The notes beneath the pieces were generated by a model. That model searched no databases and was not told the DNA's origin. It was given only the letters and a program-made list of their open reading frames with translations. A stretch of DNA of 45,984 bases from Bacillota bacterium. GTDB taxonomy: Bacteria > Bacillota > Clostridia > Saccharofermentanales > Saccharofermentanaceae. The stretch is taken from the NCBI GenBank assembly GCA_023397475.1, contig JAEWUD010000039.1, positions 1 through 45,984 on the forward strand, read 5' to 3'. A program made the position numbers and the translations under genes. Positions 7,633 to 16,117 of this stretch are shown here, piece by piece (positions within the stretch are counted from its first letter, which is position 1; the number at the start of each line of letters is the position of its first letter).

Positions 7633-9990
7633 CTATTCCTTCTCCGTCGGTACGGGATGCTCCATTGTTCTTACGGTATACAGGTTGGATCCAAAGTCTA
7701 AGAGCAGTCGCGTCTTATCGTTAAAATATGTGCCTGAGAACGCATTATATAAAGGGATCCCGGACATCAAGAGTCGCCCGGATCCGGAGTAGGTCTCTAC
7801 CGCGTCATACATACGGTACCAACGATCGATTAAGCGTGCGACAAATCCTCTCGGATGAATGCGCACCGGCAGAAGGAAGTTTATTAACTCGCCGAAACGA
7901 CGGACGTAGACTCGCTGCGGTCGCGTCCGAACCTGATAGGTCTTCTCCGGATCCAAACCCGATATCGGCAAGTGATCGATTCCTTCTGCCGGAAAGGATC
8001 GGGTTTGGAAGAATCCGACGATCGCCTCTTCCTTGTCTTTCGACACGACGGACCAGTGAACTTTGTTGTCCTTGTGAGGATCATGCCGGTAGAAGCGCCC
8101 GTACTGGAAGGTTGTTCGGTGCTCCTTGTAGAAGCGGACTTGCTCCTTGATCTCCTGCTTCTCCGCGCGGCTTACGAAGGAGAGATCCAGCTCATATCCG
8201 AGACTTCCGAATGATGCGGTGTTGAAACGCGACACCAGAGTCGTATCCCGCAGTGTCTGCTGGTGCGGCGCCGAGGAGACATGCGCACCCATTGAGGACA
8301 ACGGATACAGAAGGGAGAGGTTGCCCTGCATATCGAGACGCTCGGCGGGGTCGGTGTTGTCCGAGACCCAGATCTGGGGAGAGAAGCAGAGCATACCGAG
8401 GTCGAACCGGTTTCCGCCACTCGCGCAGGTTTCCAGAAGTATCTTCGGCCGCGGTACAAAGATACGAGTCAACACTTCATAAAGACCAAGGATGTAACGA
8501 TGCCCGAAGGTTCCCTGTCGATCGAGCGTCGGCGAATACATATCGCTCATATTGCGGTTCATGTCCCACTTCACGTAGGAGATGTCACAGGAATCGAGAA
8601 CATCAGAGACATGAGAAATAATGTATTCCCGGACGTCGGGATTGGTCAGGTCGAGTGTCAGTTGATTGCGCCCCATCGAAGGCTCCCGGCCCGGAATACG
8701 AACGGCGTATTCCGGATGTGCCCGAAAAAGATCGCTGTTCGGATTTACCATCTCGGGTTCGAACCAGAGGCCGAAACGAAGGCCGATTTTCTTCAAACGC
8801 TCGGCAAGGCGCGGCAGACCTCCCGGCAGTTTGCGCAGGTTAACGGTATAATCGCCGAGTCCTCTCGTATCGTCATCTCTGTCGCCAAACCAACCGTCAT
8901 CCAGAACAAACAACTCCATTCCAAGGCGTTTCGCCTGACGGGCGAGGGAGAGCAGAGAACTCTCATTGAAATGAAAGGACCGTGCTTCCCAGCTGTTAAA
9001 CAAAACGGGGCGCTCCTGATCCTTCCAATCTCCTCGCGTGATATGTTCTCGCACGAAGTTGTGAAAATGATCGCTTGTTCCTCCGAAGCCTTCACAGCTT
9101 ACGGTCATAACAACCTCGGGCGTCTCGAAAACCTCCTCATGATGAAGCGGCCACGCAAAACACTGCGGATGTATGCCGGACATGACGCGGATCAGATCCC
9201 GTTCGGATTTCTCAACGGCAGAATAATGATTGCCGCTGTAGATGAGATTGAACCCGAAGACCATACCGGAGGTTTCCGTTGCACCGGAAGCTGCGAGAAG
9301 GAATCCGGGATTGTGCCGGTTGCTGGAACATCCGGTGAGGCTCTCGTTCACACGAAGCCCGTAATCGATCGCGGAGACCTGCCGGCGTGCCTCCCGAATC
9401 CATCCGCCATGCAATGTGATGAACTGATAATCACGATTCGGAAGATCGATCATCATGCTCATCAACTTCCGGATCACAAGCGTCTTCTCGTTGTGATTGC
9501 AGAGTGAAACGCGACGCGTAATAACGTCTTGAGCCGGATAAACCGTGTAATACATCAGAAGGGTAACCTGGGTCGGTTCGTCCGTAAGGGTAATCTCCAG
9601 CGTTTCACATTCGTCTTCGGAGCCGTAGGAACACGGCAGCGTAGAAGGCTTGAGATTGCCGCGGACAATGCGATGGGAGACATAACGGAAATCATTGGTG
9701 TACGTCTCATCCGGCATCTCGATCTCGCTCGGCGAGTGCCGATAATCACCTTTGCCAATGCCGGACCATTCCAACGGGTAGGTGTCCAGCGCGTACATCG
9801 GATCCGACGGATCGTAGGCGGTTTGCGTTCCGATAATAACCGTGTGTTTCACAGAAAGCGGCTCCAGGTCCTTGTCAATCAAGCGCTCTCCGTAATAGAT
9901 GCTCTCAAGATGAAGAAACTTCGTTACGCGAAAATAATACCCGGTATGATCGGTCTCCAGGCGAAAATACCCGTTGTCGTAGGAAATCAT
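7633..9990 (-). CDS. Alpha-galactosidase, GH36
   Basis: 785 residues, slightly longer than the usual 720-750. No signal peptide, so cytoplasmic. Central TIM-barrel marks: FVLDDGWFGDRDDD (about residue 361), GLWFEPEMVNPNSDL, the nucleophile Asp in YVKWDMNR (about 476), LLETCASGGNRFD, and the acid/base Asp in SDNTDPAERLDMQ (about 544). The N-terminal beta-sandwich and C-terminal beta-domain (ending in YNAFSGTYFNDKTRLL) are complete. It removes terminal alpha-1,6 galactose from melibiose, raffinose and stachyose. The ATG overlaps the stop of the upstream GH13 gene (ATGA), indicating translational coupling. Confidence 0.93.
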   Translation of the reverse strand: MISYDNGYFRLETDHTGYYFRVTKFLHLESIYYGERLIDKDLEPLSVKHTVIIGTQTAYDPSDPMYALDTYPLEWSGIGKGDYRHSPSEIEMPDETYTNDFRYVSHRIVRGNLKPSTLPCSYGSEDECETLEITLTDEPTQVTLLMYYTVYPAQDVITRRVSLCNHNEKTLVIRKLMSMMIDLPNRDYQFITLHGGWIREARRQVSAIDYGLRVNESLTGCSSNRHNPGFLLAASGATETSGMVFGFNLIYSGNHYSAVEKSERDLIRVMSGIHPQCFAWPLHHEEVFETPEVVMTVSCEGFGGTSDHFHNFVREHITRGDWKDQERPVLFNSWEARSFHFNESSLLSLARQAKRLGMELFVLDDGWFGDRDDDTRGLGDYTVNLRKLPGGLPRLAERLKKIGLRFGLWFEPEMVNPNSDLFRAHPEYAVRIPGREPSMGRNQLTLDLTNPDVREYIISHVSDVLDSCDISYVKWDMNRNMSDMYSPTLDRQGTFGHRYILGLYEVLTRIFVPRPKILLETCASGGNRFDLGMLCFSPQIWVSDNTDPAERLDMQGNLSLLYPLSSMGAHVSSAPHQQTLRDTTLVSRFNTASFGSLGYELDLSFVSRAEKQEIKEQVRFYKEHRTTFQYGRFYRHDPHKDNKVHWSVVSKDKEEAIVGFFQTRSFPAEGIDHLPISGLDPEKTYQVRTRPQRVYVRRFGELINFLLPVRIHPRGFVARLIDRWYRMYDAVETYSGSGRLLMSGIPLYNAFSGTYFNDKTRLLLDFGSNLYTVRTMEHPVPTEKE

Positions 9991-11609
9991 AAGCCAGCCA
10001 CCTCGTTTCGTAGAATAATCCCTTCATAGGGGAGAAGAACACCGTCATATATATCGCGTCCATAGGTGGAGATCATAACGCTTCCTGAATGCATCGCCTT
10101 AACTCTTGCGGCAGAGAAGTTTACCAATACGGTAAGCTTCTCACTGTCTTTGACGCGATCGAAGGAGAACACCCGATGCCCCGCCTGGCGCAGGAGAAAC
10201 GATCCGTCCTTAAGCGTCGTATTGGACCGCCGCAGAGCGATCATCGACCGATAGAAGAAGAGAATTGATTCGGGATCTTTGAGCTGGTCTTCGTAATTGA
10301 TTCGCGTATAGTCCGGATTCACAAGAAGCCATGGGTTCCCGGTTGTGAATCCGGCGTTCTTCTCGCGATTCCATTGCATCGGCGTTCGGGCAGTATCACG
10401 ACCGGCCGTGCGGATCAGTCGCATTCGGATCCGGGATGGGACTCCCTTGGCGCGGAGAAAAGCATTGATGCGGAGCGATTCGACATCCTTCACCTCCCGG
10501 ATATCCCGGAAGGCATAATTCGTCATGCCGATCTCCTGACCTTGATAAATGAAGGGTGTTCCGCGCAAGGAGAACAGAAGAAGAGCGAGCATCTTGCCGG
10601 ATTCCTTGTGATATGCCTGATCATTACCGAATCGCGTGATGCTTCTGGGCTGATCATGATTCTCGAAATAATTCGCGTTCCAAGCAAGACCGTTCTGCCA
10701 GGCAGCCAGCGCCCGACCGAAATTAGCCGGACGGAAACGGCGTTTAAACCATTTAACGAAGAATTGATCGGTTTCCATATGTTCAAAGGAGAAGATCATG
10801 TCGAGTTCGCCTCGTGACGGATCACAGAGATCACGGCCTTGTTTGGGTGAGACGAAGACTGTCTCGCCGACCGTGAAGCAGTCGTACCGGGACCATACCT
10901 CCGAGCGCATTCTTCGCAGCAGCTCGTGCGTCCCCTCCTGCGAGAGATAATGTTCGCTCCCCGTTAAGATGAGCTTCTTCCTGCCATCCTCGAGAGAACT
11001 CTTGAATAGAACATTGATGACATCACAGCGAAACCCGCTGATCCCCATATCCAGCCAGAATCGCATGATATCAAGGACCTCGGCGAGGACCTTCGGATTG
11101 CGATAATTCAGGTCCGGTTGTTTTCGCGAAAACAGATGAAGATAATACTCACCGCTTCGATCATCTTTGTCCCACGTACTGCCCGCGAAAAATCCGGTCC
11201 AGTTGTTCGGCGGGCCGCCGTTCTTGCCGGGTTTCCAGATATAGTAGTCTCGATACGGACTATCGGGGTCACGCGATGCTTGAAACCAAGGGTGTTCGTC
11301 CGACGTATGATTGATAACGAGGTCCATGATGATCCGTATGCCCATTGACTGTGCGTCGCGGATCAGCGCTCGCATGTCCTCCATTGTTCCGAAGTCCGGA
11401 TGGATGCTGCGATAGTCCGAGATATCATATCCGTTGTCGTCGTTCGGAGATGCATAGACGGGAGACAGCCAAAGAATCCCGATTCCAAGATCGCGGAGGA
11501 GAGGAAGACGCAAACGTATCCCGGGAAGATCTCCGATACCGTCACCGTTCGTATCCTGGAAACTTCGGGGGTAGATCTGATAGGCGACAGAATCTTTCCA
11601 CCATGGCAT
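9987..11609 (-). CDS. GH13 alpha-glucosidase / oligo-1,6-glucosidase
   Basis: 540 residues, cytoplasmic. It begins WWKDSVAYQIYPRSFQDTNGDGIGDL, as do oligo-1,6-glucosidases and trehalose-6-phosphate hydrolases. Catalytic marks: nucleophile Asp in GFRCDVIN, acid/base Glu in TVGETVFVSP, and the transition-state Asp in FENHDQPRS. DVIN after the nucleophile is the form usual in alpha-1,6-active members; the usual Met before the Asp is Cys here. Substrate could be isomaltose, panose or sucrose released from raffinose-family sugars after GH36 action. The ribosome site GGGGGTGAG fits the start at 11609. It is first in the operon, and no regulator gene lies beside it. Confidence 0.88.
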   Translation of the reverse strand: MPWWKDSVAYQIYPRSFQDTNGDGIGDLPGIRLRLPLLRDLGIGILWLSPVYASPNDDNGYDISDYRSIHPDFGTMEDMRALIRDAQSMGIRIIMDLVINHTSDEHPWFQASRDPDSPYRDYYIWKPGKNGGPPNNWTGFFAGSTWDKDDRSGEYYLHLFSRKQPDLNYRNPKVLAEVLDIMRFWLDMGISGFRCDVINVLFKSSLEDGRKKLILTGSEHYLSQEGTHELLRRMRSEVWSRYDCFTVGETVFVSPKQGRDLCDPSRGELDMIFSFEHMETDQFFVKWFKRRFRPANFGRALAAWQNGLAWNANYFENHDQPRSITRFGNDQAYHKESGKMLALLLFSLRGTPFIYQGQEIGMTNYAFRDIREVKDVESLRINAFLRAKGVPSRIRMRLIRTAGRDTARTPMQWNREKNAGFTTGNPWLLVNPDYTRINYEDQLKDPESILFFYRSMIALRRSNTTLKDGSFLLRQAGHRVFSFDRVKDSEKLTVLVNFSAARVKAMHSGSVMISTYGRDIYDGVLLPYEGIILRNEVAGL

Positions 11610-11810
11610 ACGAATCTCACCCCCGCAAGTTCATGACGACGTATATAGGACTATTGATTCTCGAGAAGTTCGCAACAGAAAATATTGATCTCATTTTACG
11701 CCAAAATCGATCGCCGCGTAAAGACGAAGCTGATTGCACTACCGTTACATTGCGACAAGGAGCGGGTGACGACGCTACGAATTTTTGTGCAGATTTTTCG
11801 GCAATGTCCA

Positions 11811-11839
11811 TTGTTTTTCTCGAGGGAAACCGTTATGAT
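11811..11839 (+). promoter_or_regulatory. Promoter of feoAB
   Basis: TTGTTT (11811-11816), 17-base spacer, TATGAT (11834-11839). The start of transcription would fall near 11846, just before a perfect palindrome. The rest of the 11610-11884 gap holds no gene, and no clear promoter was found for the divergent GH13 gene. Confidence 0.7.
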
Positions 11840-11848
11840 GATAGCGAA

Positions 11849-11862
11849 TTAGACGCGTCTAA
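11849..11862. promoter_or_regulatory. Perfect 14-bp palindrome, likely operator of feoAB
   Basis: TTAGACGCGTCTAA is its own reverse complement. It covers about +4 to +17 of the predicted transcript, the place for a repressor. The TTAG...CTAA ends recall sites of DtxR/IdeR/MntR-type metal regulators, and the gene downstream imports ferrous iron. The regulator is not encoded in this window; the assignment is inference. Confidence 0.6.
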
Positions 11863-11884
11863 CATTTTTCGAGAGGTGACGGAC

Positions 11885-12115
11885 ATGACACTTGGAGAAC
11901 TTCCGGTCGGTAAAGCGGCGAAGATACTAGCGGTCAACGGTAACGGAGTCATTCGCGACAGGCTTCTTGATATGGGCCTTACCCCGAGAACGAGAATCAT
12001 GGTACGTAAAGTTGCTCCGCTGGGTGACCCGATTGAGTTGTCGGTACGAAGTTACGCACTGACACTTCGTAAAGAGGATGCGAACAACATCCTTGTGGAA
12101 GAGACGGAGGTATAA
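11885..12115 (+). CDS. feoA: Ferrous iron transport protein A
   Basis: 76 residues with the SH3-like FeoA fold: MTLGELPVGKAAKIL at the start, then RDRLLDMGLTPRTRIMV and the core APLGDPIELSVRSYALTLRKEDA. FeoA is a small cytoplasmic partner that supports FeoB. The start at 11885 follows GAGAGGTG; the open frame extends far upstream but that part lies antisense to the GH13 gene and has no FeoA similarity. The stop is one base from the feoB start, so the two are translated from one message. Confidence 0.92.
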   Translation: MTLGELPVGKAAKILAVNGNGVIRDRLLDMGLTPRTRIMVRKVAPLGDPIELSVRSYALTLRKEDANNILVEETEV

Positions 12116-12116
12116 G

Positions 12117-14120
12117 ATGAAACTTGCCCTGATCGGCAACCAGAATTGCGGAAAGACAACGCTTTTTAACCAGCTCACTGGATCCAACCAGCATGTGGGT
12201 AATTTCCCCGGAGTTACGGTGGACCGCAAAGAGGGAAGTGTACGGCGCCATAAGGGTGTAACGGCCGTAGACCTTCCCGGAATTTATTCCTTGTCCCCAT
12301 ACTCCGGAGAAGAGCTCCTCACACGAGATTATCTGATCGGGGAGAGGCCGGATGCGATTATCAATATTGTTGACGCAAGTAACATTGAGCGCAATCTGTA
12401 TCTGACCTTGCAGCTTCTCGTCCTTGATATTCCGATGGTCGTAGCGTTGAATATGATGGATGAGGTTCGAAGCAACGGAGGAATGATCCTGACCGAGAAG
12501 ATGTCGGAAGCATTGGGTGTCCCGGTCATTCCGATCTCTGCGGGCAAGAACGAAGGCGTCGATGAACTGCTCGACAAGACGGTTCGTGTGGCACGCACTC
12601 GCCAGAAACCGCGCATTGTCGATTTCTGTGAGGGGGCTGTCCATCGGACGATACATTCTGTCGCTCATCTGATCGAGGATCATGCAGAGAGACTCAACCT
12701 ATCTTCTCGCTTCGCCGCAGTGAAGATCGTAGAAGGCGATATTCCGCTTCTGACAAAGCTGTCTCTTTCGGAGAATGAATTAGAGACGCTGGATCATCTG
12801 GTCTGTGAGATGGAGACAGAGGCCGGTACCGACCGCAAAGCGGCGGTCGCCGACATGCGTTATGCGTTTATCGAGAACCTGGTGAAGGAGACGGTGACAA
12901 AGCCCGAAGAAAGCCTGCAGCATCGTCGCAGTATTAACATTGACAAAATTCTGACACATAGGATTCTTGCGATTCCGCTGTTTCTCTCGATCATGGGACT
13001 GGTGTTCTATCTGACGTTTGGTTTGATCGGACCGTTTCTTTCTGATCTCCTGGGGACTGCGATTGAGACACTCACAGAAATCACGCGGGAGGCGATGATC
13101 GGAATCCAGTTCAATTCGGTTGTAATTTCACTCGTATGTGACGGGATTTTTGCCGGCGTAGGAAGCGTCCTATCTTTCCTGCCGACGATTGTTGTCCTCT
13201 TTCTGTTTCTTTCGATCTTAGAGGACAGCGGTTACATGGCGAGAGTCGCTTTTGTCATGGATCGACTTCTCCGCAAGATCGGCCTCTCCGGAAGAAGCTT
13301 CGTACCGATGCTGATCGGTTTCGGGTGCACGGTGCCCGCGGTCATGGCAGCGAGAACTTTGCCCGGGGAGCGTGATCGCAAGATGACAATCCTGCTGTCG
13401 CCGTTCTTCAGTTGCAGCGCGAAGCTACCGATCTATGGCATGATTACGATGGCCTTTTTCCCATATGACGCAGCGCTTGTCATGATCATCCTCTATATCG
13501 GAGGGATTATATCTGCTCTGTTGGTCGGCTTATTGATGAAGAAGACTCTGTTCCGCGGTATCTCCTCGCCGTTCATTATGGAGTTACCGAACTACCGTCT
13601 TCCCAGCTTGAAGTCTGTCGTTCTCTTGCTTTATGAGAAAGCGAAGGATTTCGCGACCAAAGCATTCACCTTGATTTTCCTGGCTTCGATTGTTGTGTGG
13701 TTTCTCACGAGTTTTGATTGGAGATTGAATGTCTCTTCGGACGGCATCGGGAGTATGCTCTCAGGACTCGGACATATTGTCGCTCCGGTATTCGCGCCCT
13801 TAGGTCTCGGGGACTGGCGTGTGGTGACAGCACTTGTCACCGGATTTGTCTCAAAGGAGACCGTCGTCAGCACGCTGACCGTACTTACCGGCGCTTCATC
13901 TGCTTCCTTGCCGGAAGCTCTTGCAGCGATAATGACACCGGCAGCCGCCGCATCGTTTCTGACATTTTCGCTACTCTATACGCCTTGCGTCGCGGCGATT
14001 GCCGCCGTGGCAAGAGAGACGCGAAGCAAGATGACCGCGCTCGGCATGGTCGTTTTTCAGACCGGATTCGCGTGGGTGGCGTCCTGGCTTATCTATGTTG
14101 TCACGTCATATATTTTTTGA
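12117..14120 (+). CDS. feoB: Ferrous iron transport protein B
   Basis: 667 residues. The N-terminal G domain has GNQNCGKT (residues 7-14, G1), DLPGIYSLSP (G3) and NMMD (G4), followed by the helical GDI-like segment and then about 10 membrane helices with the two Gate motifs (for example RSFVPMLIGFGCTVPAVMAAR and the second region near FFSCSAKLPIYGM). It moves Fe2+ across the cytoplasmic membrane under GTP control. GGAGG is placed seven bases before the ATG and overlaps the end of feoA. A small GTAAC/GTTAC hairpin lies between this gene and the convergent one, but no T run follows it. Confidence 0.95.
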   Translation: MKLALIGNQNCGKTTLFNQLTGSNQHVGNFPGVTVDRKEGSVRRHKGVTAVDLPGIYSLSPYSGEELLTRDYLIGERPDAIINIVDASNIERNLYLTLQLLVLDIPMVVALNMMDEVRSNGGMILTEKMSEALGVPVIPISAGKNEGVDELLDKTVRVARTRQKPRIVDFCEGAVHRTIHSVAHLIEDHAERLNLSSRFAAVKIVEGDIPLLTKLSLSENELETLDHLVCEMETEAGTDRKAAVADMRYAFIENLVKETVTKPEESLQHRRSINIDKILTHRILAIPLFLSIMGLVFYLTFGLIGPFLSDLLGTAIETLTEITREAMIGIQFNSVVISLVCDGIFAGVGSVLSFLPTIVVLFLFLSILEDSGYMARVAFVMDRLLRKIGLSGRSFVPMLIGFGCTVPAVMAARTLPGERDRKMTILLSPFFSCSAKLPIYGMITMAFFPYDAALVMIILYIGGIISALLVGLLMKKTLFRGISSPFIMELPNYRLPSLKSVVLLLYEKAKDFATKAFTLIFLASIVVWFLTSFDWRLNVSSDGIGSMLSGLGHIVAPVFAPLGLGDWRVVTALVTGFVSKETVVSTLTVLTGASSASLPEALAAIMTPAAAASFLTFSLLYTPCVAAIAAVARETRSKMTALGMVVFQTGFAWVASWLIYVVTSYIF

Positions 14121-14173
14121 TACGTGAGGCGGGAGAATCTTTCGTAACATTGTTACAAACGTAGCTAATCAGC

Positions 14174-15940
14174 TTAGGACCGTGTATCTTCGTCCGGGGT
14201 CGATTCTAACGTAGGAAGTACCTTGTCGACAAACAGATCCGCTATGGCGGGGTCATACATTGTCCCGGCGCAGCGGCGGATCTCAGCTCCGGCATCCTCC
14301 GCGCTCAGGGAATTCCGATACGTGCGAACACTTGTCATGGCGTCGAAACTGTCCGCGACGGCGATGATCCGGGAGAACAGCGGGATCTCTTCACCCTTGA
14401 GGCCTTTGGGATATCCGGTGCCGTTCCAGCGTTCATGATGCGAGAGGATACCTTCTGAAATCTCGGCGACTTCATAGGAAGAGCGGATAATCCGGCACCC
14501 GATCTCCGGATGCATCTTAATCTGATCAAACTCCTCCTCGTTCAGCCGTCCCGGCTTGTTAAGAATCTGTTCATCGATCGCGATCTTGCCGATATCGTGC
14601 AGGAAGCCGATCAGATGCAACGTTCGCAGTTGCTGATCGGTCAGTTCCATCGCCTCGCCGATCTTCTTGCAGAGGTCGCCGACGCGGGAAGAATGTGCTT
14701 CCTCACGCGGATTCTTCTCGTGGAGTGTATTCATGATGACTCGGATCGTATGGCTGCGCATACTGCGGCTCTCGATAATCTTATTCTTGAACATGATATC
14801 TTCCGCATTCTTGAGGAGCGTCTTCATATCTTCGGACGGATCTGTCCGGGTATACCAACCGAAAGAAATATCGATCGGAATGGATCGCACATTCCTGACT
14901 TCGCATTCCTTCTTGATCCGTTCCACAGTCTTCTCGGCCGACAGCGAATCGAGCCCCGGCAACAGGATGATGAACTCATCTCCGCCCCAACGCGCGATGA
15001 TGTCTTCCTTGCGGCAAGCGGAACGAAGTGCATCCGCGGCCTGCCGAAGGATCTCATCGCCCGTTCTGTGTCCGAAAGCGTCATTGACCAGCTTCAACCC
15101 GTTCAGGTCACCGAGGATAACCGAGATCGGAAGAACCTCGTCGCGTTCCATCCGGGCAAGAGACTCTTCATAAAATCTGCGATTGTAGAGATTCGTAAGC
15201 ATGTCGTGATAACTCAGGAAGACATTCTTCTCCTGCGCCCTCTTGAGGGCGGTGATATTCATCGTGAAGCACGTAAGTCCGATCGTCCTGCTCTCCGCGT
15301 TCTTAATCGGGGAGAAGTACATCTGCCAATACGTCATCGCTTCACGATCACTGCCGGATTCCTCGACGACATTGAAGTATTCACCGGCAAGCGTTCGGTC
15401 GAAGTATTTCTTCATCTCTTCGCGCTGGGTGTCGGAAATACTCCCGCCAAAATACTCTCGACCAACCGCAATGTCGTTCTTCCAAAGAAGTAGAGCATTC
15501 TCCTGATGACGACGGTTGAATGCAGTATAGCGGTACTCCTGATCCAACGCGAAAAAAACCATGTCGGGAGAACTCTCCAGAATGGCGGAAAAAAGCGTGT
15601 TCGATTGTTCGAGCGAGGCATTGATCTGACGAATCGAATTCTTGGACTCGATGACACGCAAGAATTCCGCGTGGGTGAGAAAGAAGAGAAGAGCGGCGGT
15701 AGCAAAAACGTAGAACCAACCCTTCGCGATATTGACGGCTGTCAGAACTTCGACATTCGGAAACAAGGCTCCGACGATCTTGTCCGAGAGAATGATCCAC
15801 AAAGATCCGATGAGAAAATAGATTCCGGAAATCTTCAACGCCTGCCCCAGCGCGCTGTCTTTGCGATGGGAGTTGCCGTTCTCGTTATCGATCTTCTTCG
15901 TCTGCGGGTCGATCGGGATCGGGCCAGATGAATCTGCCAT
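14174..15940 (-). CDS. Membrane PAS-GGDEF-HD-GYP cyclic-di-GMP signalling protein
   Basis: 588 residues from the ATG at 15940, which follows CGGAGGAAT by a good distance; an in-frame start at 15979 lacks one. Parts in order: two membrane helices (about 32-55 and 65-88), a PAS domain (about 100-235, FSAILESSPDMVFFALDQE), a GGDEF domain with intact RWGGDEF and an I-site RxxD (RKED) five residues upstream, then an HD-GYP domain with HSSRVG, FLHDIGKI and HHERWNGTGYP. Both catalytic halves look active, so it could both make and degrade c-di-GMP, with the PAS domain choosing the output. Monocistronic and convergent with feoB. Confidence 0.92.
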   Translation of the reverse strand: MADSSGPIPIDPQTKKIDNENGNSHRKDSALGQALKISGIYFLIGSLWIILSDKIVGALFPNVEVLTAVNIAKGWFYVFATAALLFFLTHAEFLRVIESKNSIRQINASLEQSNTLFSAILESSPDMVFFALDQEYRYTAFNRRHQENALLLWKNDIAVGREYFGGSISDTQREEMKKYFDRTLAGEYFNVVEESGSDREAMTYWQMYFSPIKNAESRTIGLTCFTMNITALKRAQEKNVFLSYHDMLTNLYNRRFYEESLARMERDEVLPISVILGDLNGLKLVNDAFGHRTGDEILRQAADALRSACRKEDIIARWGGDEFIILLPGLDSLSAEKTVERIKKECEVRNVRSIPIDISFGWYTRTDPSEDMKTLLKNAEDIMFKNKIIESRSMRSHTIRVIMNTLHEKNPREEAHSSRVGDLCKKIGEAMELTDQQLRTLHLIGFLHDIGKIAIDEQILNKPGRLNEEEFDQIKMHPEIGCRIIRSSYEVAEISEGILSHHERWNGTGYPKGLKGEEIPLFSRIIAVADSFDAMTSVRTYRNSLSAEDAGAEIRRCAGTMYDPAIADLFVDKVLPTLESTPDEDTRS

Positions 15941-16117
15941 TCGTATTCCTCCGAAAGATCTACATTTCCGACACTTCACTTGTAGTGTAACAGGAAAAAT
16001 CTATCGGATAAAGATCTATCCGTAAGAATTCAAATTCCGGGGGTTTGAATTCAAAGGAATAGTGTGCGACACTGGTTACAATACTTCGCAAAAAGAATTT
16101 TATGGAGGAGCCATCGT

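Noticed and set aside
8500..9507. Long plus-strand open frame of 335 codons
   Set aside because: It is antisense to the catalytic region of the GH36 alpha-galactosidase, with composition set by the opposite frame.
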